In this document: one piece after another, positions 9,286 through 19,141 of the stretch
How the letters are laid out: each line of letters starts with the position of its first letter
Numbering within the stretch: position 1 is the first letter of the stretch
NCBI GenBank assembly: GCA_965199895.1
Contig: CBDATJ010000010.1
Coordinates: 266,534-330,533, forward strand
Direction of reading: 5' to 3'
Length of the DNA stretch: 64,000 bases
From: Bin55 sp965199895
GTDB taxonomy: Bacteria; Pseudomonadota; Gammaproteobacteria; Pseudomonadales; Azotimanducaceae
Program-made: the position numbers and the translations under genes
Notes under the pieces: generated by a model
What the model saw: the letters and a program-made list of their open reading frames with translations, nothing else
Told to the model about the DNA's origin: nothing
Database searches by the model: none

Positions 9286-10116
9286 TCCCTAAGCAGTTCG
9301 TTAATTGAAATTTTCGCTCGAGTCTGTTCGTCTACACGTTTGATAATAACCGCGCAATACAGTCCAGGTAGAGCTTGCCCATCCGGATTTGGATGAGGCA
9401 AATTACCCGGAACAACCACTGAATAAGCAGGCACACGACCACGGAAAATTTCTCCAGTCGCTCGGTCAACGATCTTCGTTGATGCCCCAATAAACACCCC
9501 CATCGATACCACAGAACCTTGTTCCACAATAACACCTTCAACCACTTCTGAACGTGCACCAATAAAACAGTTGTCTTCGATGATCACCGGAGCAGCTTGC
9601 AATGGTTCAAGCACTCCCCCAATACCTACTCCACCTGAAATGTGACAGTTTTCGCCGATTTGAGCACAAGAACCCACTGTTGCCCAAGTGTCGATCATGG
9701 CTGCCGCTACCAACATAGGCTCCAACATTCACAAAACTAGGCATCACCACTACACTTGGTGCGATATATGCTGAATGTCGAACATAACTGGGAGGAACCG
9801 TCCGGAAACCCTGATTAGTGTAATCGGTTTCATTCCACTCTCTGAATTTGGAAGGGACTTTGTCCCACCAAATCAAACCATCCTCACTAGTGTTTCCGAT
9901 CTTGCGGTTAGGATAGAGGATGAAGCTAAGAAGGACTGCTTTTTTCAGCCATTCATGAACGACCCAAAATCCGTTTTCCTTCGACGCTACCCGCTCCGCT
10001 CCCGAATCTAGAGCTTCCAGTGTTTCATCTACTGCTCGAGAAACTTCTTTGTTGGATTCACTGGAGAGCGAGTTTCGATTCTCCCACGCTTGGTTGATGA
10101 TTTCTTCGTTTGACAT
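9282..10116 (-). pseudogene. dapD: dapD, tetrahydrodipicolinate N-succinyltransferase, interrupted by a +1 frameshift
   Basis: DapD succinylates tetrahydrodipicolinate in the succinylase branch of lysine/diaminopimelate synthesis; DapA of the same pathway is at 30814-31680. Two minus-strand frames together make one full-length protein. The first (from ATG 10116) runs to PSFVNVGAYVGSG and then loses homology. The second, starting beyond about 9703, resumes with MIDTWATVGSCAQIGENC and continues through left-handed beta-helix hexapeptides to the C-terminus ISINELLRD. The join needs removal of one base in GGCAGCCATG at about 9699-9705. Both halves are otherwise well conserved, so this is either a very recent mutation or a sequencing/assembly error. 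Confidence 0.9.
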
Positions 10117-10200
10117 CCAGGCTGATAATATAAGGGCTAAAAGTTAAAGATACGAACTATGCGAATGCTATCGCATCGAATTCATTCTGGGAGTTTATAG

Positions 10201-11400
10201 GTGATTGTAAAACCACGCGTACGAGGCTTTCTTTGCACCACAGCACATCCCGAGGGTTGTTCAAAAAACATCCGAGAACAGGTGGATTATGTGCGTTCAA
10301 AAGATAGTCTCACTGGAATCGACAACGCTTTGGTTGTGGGTTGCTCTGCAGGATTTGGTTTAGCTTCCCGAATTTCTGCGGCTTTTGGCTGTGGGGCGAA
10401 TACTTACGGGGTCTCACTGGAAAAAGAACCTTCTGAAAAGAAAACAGGTTCAGCGGGATGGTACAACAATCTAGCATTTGATCGTACTGCTCATACAGCG
10501 AGATTGGACTCGATTTCGTTCAACGGAGATGCCTTTGCATGGGAAACCAAAAATCGTGTCATCAACGAACTCAAAAAGCAAAATCGAACATTGGATTTGA
10601 TGGTTTATAGCCTGGCATCACCGGTCCGAGAACATCCTACAACACACCAACTGTACCGTTCTGCTATTAAGCCTATCGGTGCTCCGCTTGAGTCTCGTAC
10701 CATCAAGTTCGATGTCCTCAAAGAAAAGTACGAAGTCACCACCATCAACATCGAACCTGCGAGCAATGATGAGATCGAATCTACCGTTGCGGTGATGGGT
10801 GGTGAAGATTGGCAGATGTGGTGCGATGCTTTAGCAGAAGCCAACGTGCTATCGAAGAATTTCAAAACGATTGCCTATACCTACTTGGGTAACGAACTCA
10901 CCTGGCCGGTCTATCGGGGCGGGACTCTGGGTAGAGCAAAGGAACACTTGGATCAAACCTGCAAAGAACTCAATGGCAAATATGGTTCAGAAGGCTTTGA
11001 AGCTCTCGTTGCGGTACTAAAAGCAGTGGTGACCCAAGCGAGTATGGCGATTCCTGTGGTTCCACTGTACTTTTCGATTTTGTTCCAAGAGATGAAAAAA
11101 GCAGGCACTCATGAAGACTGTATCCAACACATCCATCGACTGTTCCAGGAACAGCTCTTTAGTGACCTCCGTCGAGTAGATGATGAAGGTCGGATCCGCA
11201 TGGACAACTTTGAGTTAGATGATGAAGTGCAGGAACGGGTGGCTCAAAGCTGGGAACAAATCAATACAGACAACATCCGTGCACTCGCTGACATCCGTGG
11301 TTTTCGGACTAACTTCCTCAAACTGTTTGGATTTGAGCGCAGCGACGTGGATTACGACCAAGAAGTGGATCCGATGTACCGGGTTGATGTCCAACCGTAG
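10201..11400 (+). CDS. fabV: NADH-dependent trans-2-enoyl-ACP/CoA reductase FabV
   Basis: Catalyses the last reduction of each fatty-acid elongation cycle. FabV is the large SDR-type enoyl reductase that can replace FabI. The N-terminus IVKPRVRGFLCTTAHPEGC is diagnostic. The NADH-binding loop is VVGCSAGFGLASR (about residues 46-58). The Y-X8-K catalytic pair is Tyr238/Lys247 in YRGGTLGRAK. KKTGSAGWYNN is another FabV motif. The GTG start has GGGAG 9 nt upstream. 399 aa, normal length. No fabI is in the window. The 3' end overlaps hemE by 14 nt. Confidence 0.95.
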   Translation: MIVKPRVRGFLCTTAHPEGCSKNIREQVDYVRSKDSLTGIDNALVVGCSAGFGLASRISAAFGCGANTYGVSLEKEPSEKKTGSAGWYNNLAFDRTAHTARLDSISFNGDAFAWETKNRVINELKKQNRTLDLMVYSLASPVREHPTTHQLYRSAIKPIGAPLESRTIKFDVLKEKYEVTTINIEPASNDEIESTVAVMGGEDWQMWCDALAEANVLSKNFKTIAYTYLGNELTWPVYRGGTLGRAKEHLDQTCKELNGKYGSEGFEALVAVLKAVVTQASMAIPVVPLYFSILFQEMKKAGTHEDCIQHIHRLFQEQLFSDLRRVDDEGRIRMDNFELDDEVQERVAQSWEQINTDNIRALADIRGFRTNFLKLFGFERSDVDYDQEVDPMYRVDVQP

Positions 11401-12418
11401 ATCCGACACCCGCTTTCTCAAAGCTTGCCGTGGCGAAAAGACAGACTACACACCGATTTGGCTGAATAGACAAGCTGGACGGTATATGCCCGAGTACCGC
11501 AAGGTCAAGGGTGATCGAAACAGTTTGGAGTTTTTTACCAATCCCGACCTAGCTGCTCAAGTCACACTGGAGGCTCAACGCATACTTGGTGTCGATGCTG
11601 CAATCATGTTTGCAGATTTGCTGCCCATTCTTTGTCCGATGGGACTTGAACTAAGCTACCTACCTGGAGTGGGGCCCAAGTTTGCCAATCCCATCAGATC
11701 CCCAACTGATGTGAATCTCTTGAGATGCGCTGAGGCAGAAGATGACTGTGGCTATATCGCTCAAACTATACGCAATATCTTGGATGATTTGCCCAGCGAA
11801 ATCAGTCTGATTGGCTTTGCTGGTGCACCTTTCACACTAGCAGCTTATGCGATTGAAGGTCAAGGTTCCGTTCACTTTCATCGAGTGAGACAGTACATAT
11901 ACCAAAACCCCGAAAGTTGGAACGAATTACTTGAGAAGATCACGACTTCAGTCATTGACTACGTCAACTTACAAATCACTGCGGGGATTGATGCGATTCA
12001 GATATTTGACAGTTGGGTCGGATGTCTCGGCGTTCGTGAATTTGAGACAATGGTTGCTCCACATGTTCGTCGTTTGTTTGGTGAGATAAGGGGTGATGTC
12101 CCAAAAATTTACTTTGGAACCGGAAATTCACACCTACTCAAGCAAATGTACGCAACCGGACCTGATTTACTTGCTCTGGATTGGCGTGTGTCGCTAATCC
12201 AAACATGGGAAACCATTGGTTGCCATTCCATTCAAGGAAATATGGATCCCCTAGCTCTGTGTGCTGACAAACCAGTGATCGAAGAACACGCACTTGCGAT
12301 TCTCAGAACGGTGGATGGAAAACCTGGTCATGTCTTTAATTTGGGTCACGGGATCATCCCCCAAACTCCCGTTTCCAACGTCCAACATCTAGTCGAGATT
12401 GTTCACAATTTTAGGTAG
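11387..12418 (+). CDS. hemE: Uroporphyrinogen decarboxylase HemE
   Basis: Decarboxylates the four acetate side chains of uroporphyrinogen III to give coproporphyrinogen III in heme synthesis. The signature PIWLNRQAGRYMPEYR lies near the N-terminus (about residues 25-40), followed by AAIMFADLLP and LIGFAGAPFTLAAYAIEG. FNLGHGIIPQTPVSNV is the conserved C-terminal motif. The ATG at 11387 lies inside the fabV 3' end and gives 343 aa; the open frame extends further upstream but only within fabV. Probably co-transcribed and translationally coupled with fabV. Confidence 0.95.
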   Translation: MSNRRSDTRFLKACRGEKTDYTPIWLNRQAGRYMPEYRKVKGDRNSLEFFTNPDLAAQVTLEAQRILGVDAAIMFADLLPILCPMGLELSYLPGVGPKFANPIRSPTDVNLLRCAEAEDDCGYIAQTIRNILDDLPSEISLIGFAGAPFTLAAYAIEGQGSVHFHRVRQYIYQNPESWNELLEKITTSVIDYVNLQITAGIDAIQIFDSWVGCLGVREFETMVAPHVRRLFGEIRGDVPKIYFGTGNSHLLKQMYATGPDLLALDWRVSLIQTWETIGCHSIQGNMDPLALCADKPVIEEHALAILRTVDGKPGHVFNLGHGIIPQTPVSNVQHLVEIVHNFR

Positions 12419-12421
12419 GTC

Positions 12422-13570
12422 TTAGCTCCTTCCACAATACTCTCCGATCAGTTGACAGATTGAGTCTATTGCGGGTTGGATTTGACCCTGGTGCAGAAAT
12501 TCATTGGTTTGATGTGCCTGGTCAATTGAGCCTGGACCGAATACGACCGTGTCTATTCCCATTTGTTGCAAGAATGGTGCTTCGGTGGCAAAAGCAACGG
12601 TACCACCCTTTCGACCGGAGATTTTTTCTACTCTACGAAGTAGTCGAGAACTACTGGTGGACTCAAAAGGATCAATCGGAGGTAGCCCCAATCTAATTTG
12701 GATGGGGGCATTCAACCGTTCTTCCACTTCATCAATTCGATCTTGGATGCCCTCTATCACTTCGGTATTAGACATTCCCGGCAAGATTCGGCAATCAATG
12801 AGTAATTCCGCAGAACTACAGATACGGTTTGCACTATCACCCGCACGTAAACACCCCAAATTGATGGTCGGATAAGGGATTTCAAAATCATTGTGGTGAT
12901 GCTTGTCTTGGATGTGATTACGAAATTGCACAAGCTCTCCCATGACTTCACACATGACTTCCAGAGCGTTTTGAGATATCGTTGGATTAGAGGAATGACC
13001 GCCCTTGCTCTCAAACGAAATCGCCATCGTGAAGATGCCTTTGTGTGCAAAGATTGGCTGTAGAGAAGTGGGTTCGCCTATCACGGCAGCATCTGCGTCT
13101 AACGGATGAGTTGCCAACAGCTGTCGCGCTCCTGCCATGGTCGTTTCTTCGTCTGCGGTCACAAGTACGGTTAGTGGTTTGCGTAAATCGGCGAGAGAGA
13201 ATTGAGCCACACTTTCCAAGACCACAGGAAAGAACCCTTTCATATCGCAAGTTCCGAGCCCATAGTACCGATCTTCTCGGGTAGTTAGCTCGAACGGATC
13301 GGTCTGCCACAAGTGAGGGTCACAGGGAACGGTATCTGAGTGGCCAGAAAGCAACAATCCGCCCTCACCTTCCCCTTTTCGAGCGACTAGATTAAACTTT
13401 TTCTGATCGGGAAGCGGAATGAGTTCCAGGGTAAACCCAAGGTCTTCTAACCAGTTTGCTAGGTGATCGATGACACCTCGGTTGGAGTGGTCGAGTTCTT
13501 TAGAGAGATTGCTGACCGAAGGTGTGCCAACTAATGATCGGAGCATTTCAACGATACTTGGAATGGTCAA
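12422..13570 (-). CDS. argE: Acetylornithine deacetylase ArgE
   Basis: M20-family metallohydrolase that removes acetate from N-acetylornithine in arginine synthesis. Metal-ligand motifs are LSGHSDTVPCDP and GLGTCDMKGFF; VTADEETTMAGAR holds the catalytic glutamates. The TTG at 13570 is preferred: a GGTGA sequence lies upstream and the resulting 382 aa aligns end to end with E. coli ArgE. An in-frame ATG at 13612 and a TTG at 13645 would add unconserved residues. The related DapE acts on succinyl-diaminopimelate, but the SLVGTPSVS and LDHSNRGVIDHLANWL region fits ArgE better. It is divergent from ilvE and convergent with hemE (3 nt gap). Confidence 0.88.
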   Translation of the reverse strand: MTIPSIVEMLRSLVGTPSVSNLSKELDHSNRGVIDHLANWLEDLGFTLELIPLPDQKKFNLVARKGEGEGGLLLSGHSDTVPCDPHLWQTDPFELTTREDRYYGLGTCDMKGFFPVVLESVAQFSLADLRKPLTVLVTADEETTMAGARQLLATHPLDADAAVIGEPTSLQPIFAHKGIFTMAISFESKGGHSSNPTISQNALEVMCEVMGELVQFRNHIQDKHHHNDFEIPYPTINLGCLRAGDSANRICSSAELLIDCRILPGMSNTEVIEGIQDRIDEVEERLNAPIQIRLGLPPIDPFESTSSSRLLRRVEKISGRKGGTVAFATEAPFLQQMGIDTVVFGPGSIDQAHQTNEFLHQGQIQPAIDSICQLIGEYCGRS

Positions 13571-13665
13571 GGATTTTTCACCATGAGTTCGATGCAAAAG
13601 AACGAAGTGCATTTTGCAAACACGAAAGTAAGATAATGTACTCAAGAAATATAGGATTCCAACTT

Positions 13666-14610
13666 ATGACTGATGCCAAACCAACATTCGCAGATCGGGA
13701 CGGAACTATCTGGTTCAATGGTGAATTTGTTCCCTGGCGAGACGCAACCGTACATGTGCTCACTCACACTCTCCACTATGGTGTCGGCTGCTTTGAGGGC
13801 GTGCGGGCCTATATGACCCCCCATGGTCCGCAAATTTTTCGTCTTCAAGACCACACTCGACGATTATTCGACTCTGCAAAAATCTTGAGAATGCACATCC
13901 CCTACTCGTTCGAGACACTCTGTGATGCCCAAATTGAACTCGTGCGCAGAAACGAACTTGAAGAAGGCTATCTACGTCCACTGGTGTTCTTTGGGTCAGA
14001 GGAAATGGGTCTCAGAGCACGTGGACTGTCAGTCTGTGTTGCGATTGCTTGTTGGCCATGGCCCAGCTACATGGATCCCGAAAAACAACAAGAAGGTATC
14101 CGTGTTCAGACTTCGTCTTACACTCGACACCATGTCAACATAAGCATGTGCAAAGCAAAAGCAGTCGGACATTACATCAACTCGGTACTGGCACTGTCGG
14201 AAGCTTTGGATGGCGGATACGACGAAGCACTATTAGTCGACAACGAAGGGTATGTCGCGGAAGGGTCAGGTGAGAACGTGTTTTTGGTAAAAAATAACGT
14301 CATTCATACACCAGAGTTGACATCCTGTTTACCCGGCATTACCCGAGACACCATCATGACGTTTGCTGAAGGTCTTGGATTCAAGGTCATAGAACGACGA
14401 ATCACCCGAGATGAATTCTATATAGCTGATGAGTTCTTTATGACCGGAACTGCTGCAGAGGTGATTGGAATTCGAGAACTAGATGGTAGAGTCATCGGTG
14501 AAGGTATGTGCGGTCCGGTCACCAGAAAGATGCAAACCCTGTATTTGGAACAAGTTCGAGGAACGAACAATTTATTCCCCGAGTGGATGACTCCCACTCG
14601 AGAGAGTTAG
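13666..14610 (+). CDS. ilvE: Branched-chain amino acid aminotransferase IlvE
   Basis: PLP enzyme that makes valine, leucine and isoleucine from their 2-oxo acids. Fold-type IV features: DATVHVLTHTLHYGVGCFEG near the N-terminus, the PLP Lys at residue 165 in KAKAVGHYINS, and EGSGENVFLVKN and FMTGTAAEV in the cofactor site. The ATG at 13666 has AGGA 9 nt upstream, and a -10-like GATAAT lies at about 13632. 314 aa. Its stop directly abuts that of the convergent acyltransferase gene with no bases between. Confidence 0.94.
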   Translation: MTDAKPTFADRDGTIWFNGEFVPWRDATVHVLTHTLHYGVGCFEGVRAYMTPHGPQIFRLQDHTRRLFDSAKILRMHIPYSFETLCDAQIELVRRNELEEGYLRPLVFFGSEEMGLRARGLSVCVAIACWPWPSYMDPEKQQEGIRVQTSSYTRHHVNISMCKAKAVGHYINSVLALSEALDGGYDEALLVDNEGYVAEGSGENVFLVKNNVIHTPELTSCLPGITRDTIMTFAEGLGFKVIERRITRDEFYIADEFFMTGTAAEVIGIRELDGRVIGEGMCGPVTRKMQTLYLEQVRGTNNLFPEWMTPTRES

Positions 14611-15510
14611 TTAACTGACACTATAGTCGCGACGCTCGCCGTTTCTCATCGTTTTAAATCTACGGTGTACCCAAAAGTACTGACTCGGGTTCTTTCGAAC
14701 TTCTTCTTCAATGAGAGAGTTGACCGTCGCAGCGTCTTCATGATAGCATTTTGGTTCGGGTGATTCACTGAGTTGGACTGGAGTCAGATTCACCTCCCAT
14801 ATGAGATCGGTGTCGTTGCGGGCATGGCTGAGTAAAACCACTCGGGAGTTGGTTAATCGAGCGATTCGGTAGGGAGTCATCACCGTAGACGCTTCAATCC
14901 CAAAAAACGGTGCAAAGCATGCTGCTTTTCGAGTCCCCATGTCTTGGTCAGCTGCAAACCATATCGTTTTACCTTGCTTTAGCTCAGCGAGTACTCCTCT
15001 CATATTGGTTGCTAACAGCATCGGGGAGTAATACCGACTTCGTGATCGACTGGCAAAGTGTTCGACTACTGGATTCTTAAACGGTCGGTAGGTTCCACCG
15101 TAAGGATATTTGACCGACAGTGCTCCTGCGCATAAATCGAGTGAGGCAAAGTGTGCGCCTAATAGGACAATTCCTTGTCCTTGGGTGTTTTCGAGATGCT
15201 CTAGCCCATTGAATTTGACCCGAGGTATGAGCGGTTTGATGCCTCGAAGCCAAACAAAGAGGGTTTCGATGACACTCATTGCGAACGAATCAATCGTTTG
15301 ATTGGTTAGAGACTCTCGTTCGGAAACTGAAAATTCTGGGAATGTTAATTCGAGGTTCTTTCGCACCACGTTTCGTCGTCGCCGAGCTCTGCTGAAGATG
15401 AATCTACCTGCAGACTTGCTGATTCCGTGTTGCCACTTCAGGGGGAGTAAAGTGGTCAACCAAGCGAAGCCAAAAGCAATCCAAATGAGCCAATATCGAG
15501 GATGCCACAC
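14611..15510 (-). CDS. LpxL/HtrB-family lipid A acyltransferase
   Basis: Inner-membrane late acyltransferase expected to add a secondary acyl chain to Kdo2-lipid IVA. The H-X4-D catalytic motif is His120/Asp125 in GAHFASLDL. HPRYWLIWIAFGFAWLTTLL forms an N-terminal membrane anchor, and IWFAADQD and SQYFWVHRRFK are family motifs. 299 aa from a GTG start. LpxL, LpxM and LpxP cannot be separated from sequence alone; the N-terminal HPRYW is LpxL-like. It lies 30 nt downstream of the DUF192 gene on the same strand. Confidence 0.9.
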   Translation of the reverse strand: MWHPRYWLIWIAFGFAWLTTLLPLKWQHGISKSAGRFIFSRARRRRNVVRKNLELTFPEFSVSERESLTNQTIDSFAMSVIETLFVWLRGIKPLIPRVKFNGLEHLENTQGQGIVLLGAHFASLDLCAGALSVKYPYGGTYRPFKNPVVEHFASRSRSRYYSPMLLATNMRGVLAELKQGKTIWFAADQDMGTRKAACFAPFFGIEASTVMTPYRIARLTNSRVVLLSHARNDTDLIWEVNLTPVQLSESPEPKCYHEDAATVNSLIEEEVRKNPSQYFWVHRRFKTMRNGERRDYSVS

Positions 15511-15540
15511 GTTTTTTCTGACAGCTCTCGTAGCCAGAGG

Positions 15541-16035
15541 TTATTGAACTTGAAGAATTTCTTCGTGTTCGACGGTTGCTCCCTCTGTAATCCCCACAAG
15601 TTTGCTTAATCCAGCATTGATCTCAATCACAAATCGTACAGGAACGTCTGAAGAGATCGAGTCTAAGGAGTGAGGTTCTGTGTTGTGAGCGACCATTTTG
15701 ATGGTACCATCTGCAGCGACAAACCACATATCAAGAGGGATATAGGTGTTCTTCATCCACATACTGAGGTATCGATCTTCGGTGTAAGCAAAAATCATCG
15801 CTTGGTCTAGGGGCAAAAACCGAATATGCATCAATCCCTGGCGCAGATCTTCAGGAGTTTTTACGGTTACTGCTCTAAATTCAGCTTTCGCTCCGTCAAC
15901 AGTTCGGACGATTAGGGGAGCAACATCTAGTCGATAAAGAGCGGAGTCGATTTGCGCATCTGCAGTCCATTGGGCGACAGGTACACAGAGAAAAATTACT
16001 AACGGTACCAACCCAACATTGCGAAATTTGCTCAT
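15541..16035 (-). CDS. Secreted DUF192 protein
   Basis: Small exported protein of the DUF192 (COG1430) family, function unknown. An N-terminal signal peptide (about residues 1-28, ending near ADA) precedes the domain. The family core is visible: RQGLMHIRFLPLDQAMIF, MWMKNTYIPLDMWFVAADG and FVIEINAGLSKLVGI. 164 aa. It is the first gene of a probable two-gene unit with the downstream acyltransferase, which hints at an envelope role, but that is only context. Confidence 0.85.
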   Translation of the reverse strand: MSKFRNVGLVPLVIFLCVPVAQWTADAQIDSALYRLDVAPLIVRTVDGAKAEFRAVTVKTPEDLRQGLMHIRFLPLDQAMIFAYTEDRYLSMWMKNTYIPLDMWFVAADGTIKMVAHNTEPHSLDSISSDVPVRFVIEINAGLSKLVGITEGATVEHEEILQVQ

Positions 16036-16267
16036 AGTTCCAGCTCAATCTTTACCCGTAAATCGTATAGGAAACGGCTCCCCATCTCAGAAGGGATTCT
16101 CAATCATCATCACAGCCACCGAAAATCTGTTCTACTATATTAGCTAGAGGACACATTGAATAAAATCGCACTGTTATAAAAGAACCAGATTCACGATTAA
16201 TAGAGGTTGCCCGCTCTTCCATGCGCTAGGAATAGGAATAGATATAGGGTAAACCTGAGGAGAAATT

Positions 16268-18872
16268 ATGAGCAAATCTAATCTTCGAGTTCTGTGGCTT
16301 GTAGTTATCGGTGGCTTCTTGTGGGGCAATATCTTGGCTTGGGCACAGGATGAGCAATCTGACGATGCAGACGATGCACAGACGCAAGATGACGAAGATA
16401 TGGAAATTATCAGCGTAGTCGGTGTTCGTAACCCTAATCGGGCTCTAGAGGATTCAGCAGTTCCTGTCGATGTGATTACTGCATCCAGTCTTACCGAGAA
16501 TATGGGGGGAACAGATTTGTTGAACCAAGTTGCGAATCAAGTTCCGTCGTTCAACATAGAAGCATTTCCTATTGCTGATGCAGCTACCATTATGAGACCA
16601 CCTAACATGCGAGGTCTCGCTTCGGATAATACATTGATACTGGTCAATGGAAAACGTCGACATCGTGGCGCAGTGATTGCCCTATTAGGTGGCGGAAAAA
16701 ATGAAGGTTCACACGGGGTTGACATTAGCGCTATACCCTCCATAGCACTAGATAGAATTGAAGTTCTCAGAGATGGTGCGTCAGCCCAATATGGTTCAGA
16801 TGCCATTGCGGGTGTGATGAACCTAGTTCTGGTTTCAGATCCCAACGCACGATATGGACAAGTCATGGGTTCGCAAACCCTAGATGGAGACGGTACTACA
16901 TTGGATGTATCAGGGATCTATGGTTTGCCATTGGGTAACAATGGTGGTTGGCTGACAATTAGTGGCAATTACAACTTTGTAGAACCGACCGTACGAAGTG
17001 TTCAACGAACAGACGCAACTGCTTTGATCAGAGCTGGAAACAGCCATGTGCGTCAACCCTTCGCCCAGATCTGGGGGACACCAGAAATTCATTCTGACTT
17101 CAAAATCTTTGCGAACGCAGAAATGATTGCCGACAACGGAATGACGATGTACGGTTGGGGTAACGTATCAATGCGCGATGTCGAAGGTGGATTCTTTTTC
17201 CGAAATCCAGCAACTCGATCGGGTGTGTTCACCATTGATGACGGTCAAACTGCTTTGATTGCTGATTTAGGTGACGATGACCATGATTGTCCGACCGTTC
17301 CCATAGCAAATCAAATGACCCCCGATCCAGACGCGTTAGCACTAGTCAATGCAGATCCGAATTGCTATTCCTTCCTCTCGTTATTCCCCGGTGGATTCAC
17401 ACCTATGTTTGGTGGCGAGGTTCAGGATATGAGCTTTGCTATCGGTTTGAAAGGCTCGGTCATTGGAAATTGGGAATTTGACACCAGTTTCGTTTATGGA
17501 AGTAGCACAGTTACCTATTACATGAACAACACTATCAACCCGCAATTAGTAGCGATGAGAGACAATGTCCCAACCTCGTATAAGCCCGGTGAGCATCAGG
17601 AAATGGATTGGACTTTTGACTATTCCATGCAAAAAAACCTTACAGTAGCTTCCGGCGCTAGCGATATCCACTTTGCTACGGGCATCGTTGTACGTAGTGA
17701 ATCGTTTGTTACTGAACGGGGAGAACAGAACTCATGGTTCCGAGATCCTGACATTGCAGCTCAGGGATTTGGAATTGGTTCGAATGGTTTTTCCAGGATT
17801 TCCACCTTCATCTGAAGTCGATGAATCACGTCTAAGCTACGCCCTTTGGGTGGATACTGAACAAGATTTAACTTCCAACATCATGGCAACCATGGCAACA
17901 CGATACGAAGAGTTTGACGACTTTGGTTCATCTCTAGATATCAAAGCAGCCACTCGCATTCGATATACGGACAATGTAATGGTGCGAGCGGGAATGGGAA
18001 CTGCTTATTCAGCTCCGACTGTGGGTCAAGCTAATATCCGAGTCGTTTCGACCAACTTTCTAGCAAGCGATATTTGCCCTGTTCCCGGCCTACCCTGCCT
18101 AACTGACGAAGTCACCATACCACCGACCGATCCAATCGCAGAAATTTTCGGTGGCGAGCGATTGCAACCGGTTCGATCCACAAATGTGTTCTTCGGTGCA
18201 TTGTTTGTTTACTTGGATGCGGACATCACTCTGGACTATTTCCGCATTGATGTGATTGATCGTCTTGCTAGAACCTCATCAATAAATCTGACTCCTGCGA
18301 TTTTCAATGAACTCGAACGCCGTGGCGAAGTCATCGACCGAAGCTTGCGTTCAGTACGCTTCTACACCAACGACTTTGATACACGAACTGAGGGGATTGA
18401 ATTGACCGCAAATCGAAGCGTTAGCATTCGACAGAATCCAACAGACGTAACCTTAACCGCTAGCTGGGTCACGACCACAGTCGAAAACTACAACCCCGCT
18501 TTGATTAACGATCAGCGAGTACGTGAGCTCGAGAAAGGGACTCCCAAACTTCGAGTTAATGTCAATGCAGTACATCCCTTCACCGAGAATTTAGTGATGA
18601 ATGGCCGCCTTCGTTACTACCACAAGATTTGGGAACCCCATTTGTTCTCTGATGCTTTCCCGCTGAATGTTTCAGAATCCTATTTGGTTGACGTAGAGTT
18701 TCAGTACCAATTGGATGCCTCCATGTCGTTTACCTTTGGTATCGAAAATCTATTGGATGAAACCCCAACAGGTAATCACTGGGCTGGTGTTGCTGGCTCA
18801 AAATATCCCACAACAAGCCCATTCAGCTTTAATGGTGGAGTCGCTTATTTCAGAGCAATTTTTAGCATGTAG
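16268..18872 (+). pseudogene. TonB-dependent outer-membrane receptor, interrupted by a frameshift
   Basis: Outer-membrane receptor that would import a ligand using TonB energy; substrate unknown. A signal peptide (ending near AWAQ) is followed by a plug domain with TIMRPPNMRGLASDNTLILV, IPSIALDRIEVLRDGASAQ and YGSDAIAGVMNLVL. The barrel continues to GIENLLDETPTGNHWAG near the C-terminus. The first frame ends at 17815; the second starts upstream and carries the rest. They join cleanly if one T is removed from the TTTTT run at 17788-17792, giving GSNGFPGFPPSSEVDES. AGGAG lies upstream of the ATG. The homopolymer suggests a sequencing error or slippage; otherwise the gene is dead. A lipoprotein protease follows. 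Confidence 0.85.
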
Positions 18873-19141
18873 ACACACCTTACTATCTAAAAAGCCGCTT
18901 TTATGTCTTTGCTTCTGTATCGTAAGCTTGGGGAGTGAGTCTTACTGAAATAGTGAATCTAAAATGGATTAGGTAGTCAAATTTGCTGCCTGTCAGCGTT
19001 ACCCGTATGTCCACTGAACGTTCTGGCTGGTCGGATGCAGCTCAGAAACACATGCAAGTAACCAATCATTGGGAATCGTATAGGCTTAGTGTGTCTTTTT
19101 CTGGCTGTTAGCTTACGAAATAAACTGTTCACCGTGATGAA

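Noticed and set aside
12422..13570. DapE as an alternative name for the M20 deacetylase
   Set aside because: Length and N-terminal motifs align with ArgE; dapE assignment would rest only on the presence of dapA and dapD in the window.
16036..16267. Cobalamin-type riboswitch upstream of the TonB receptor
   Set aside because: TonB receptors often have one, but no B12-box or comparable conserved core is visible in the 232 nt leader.
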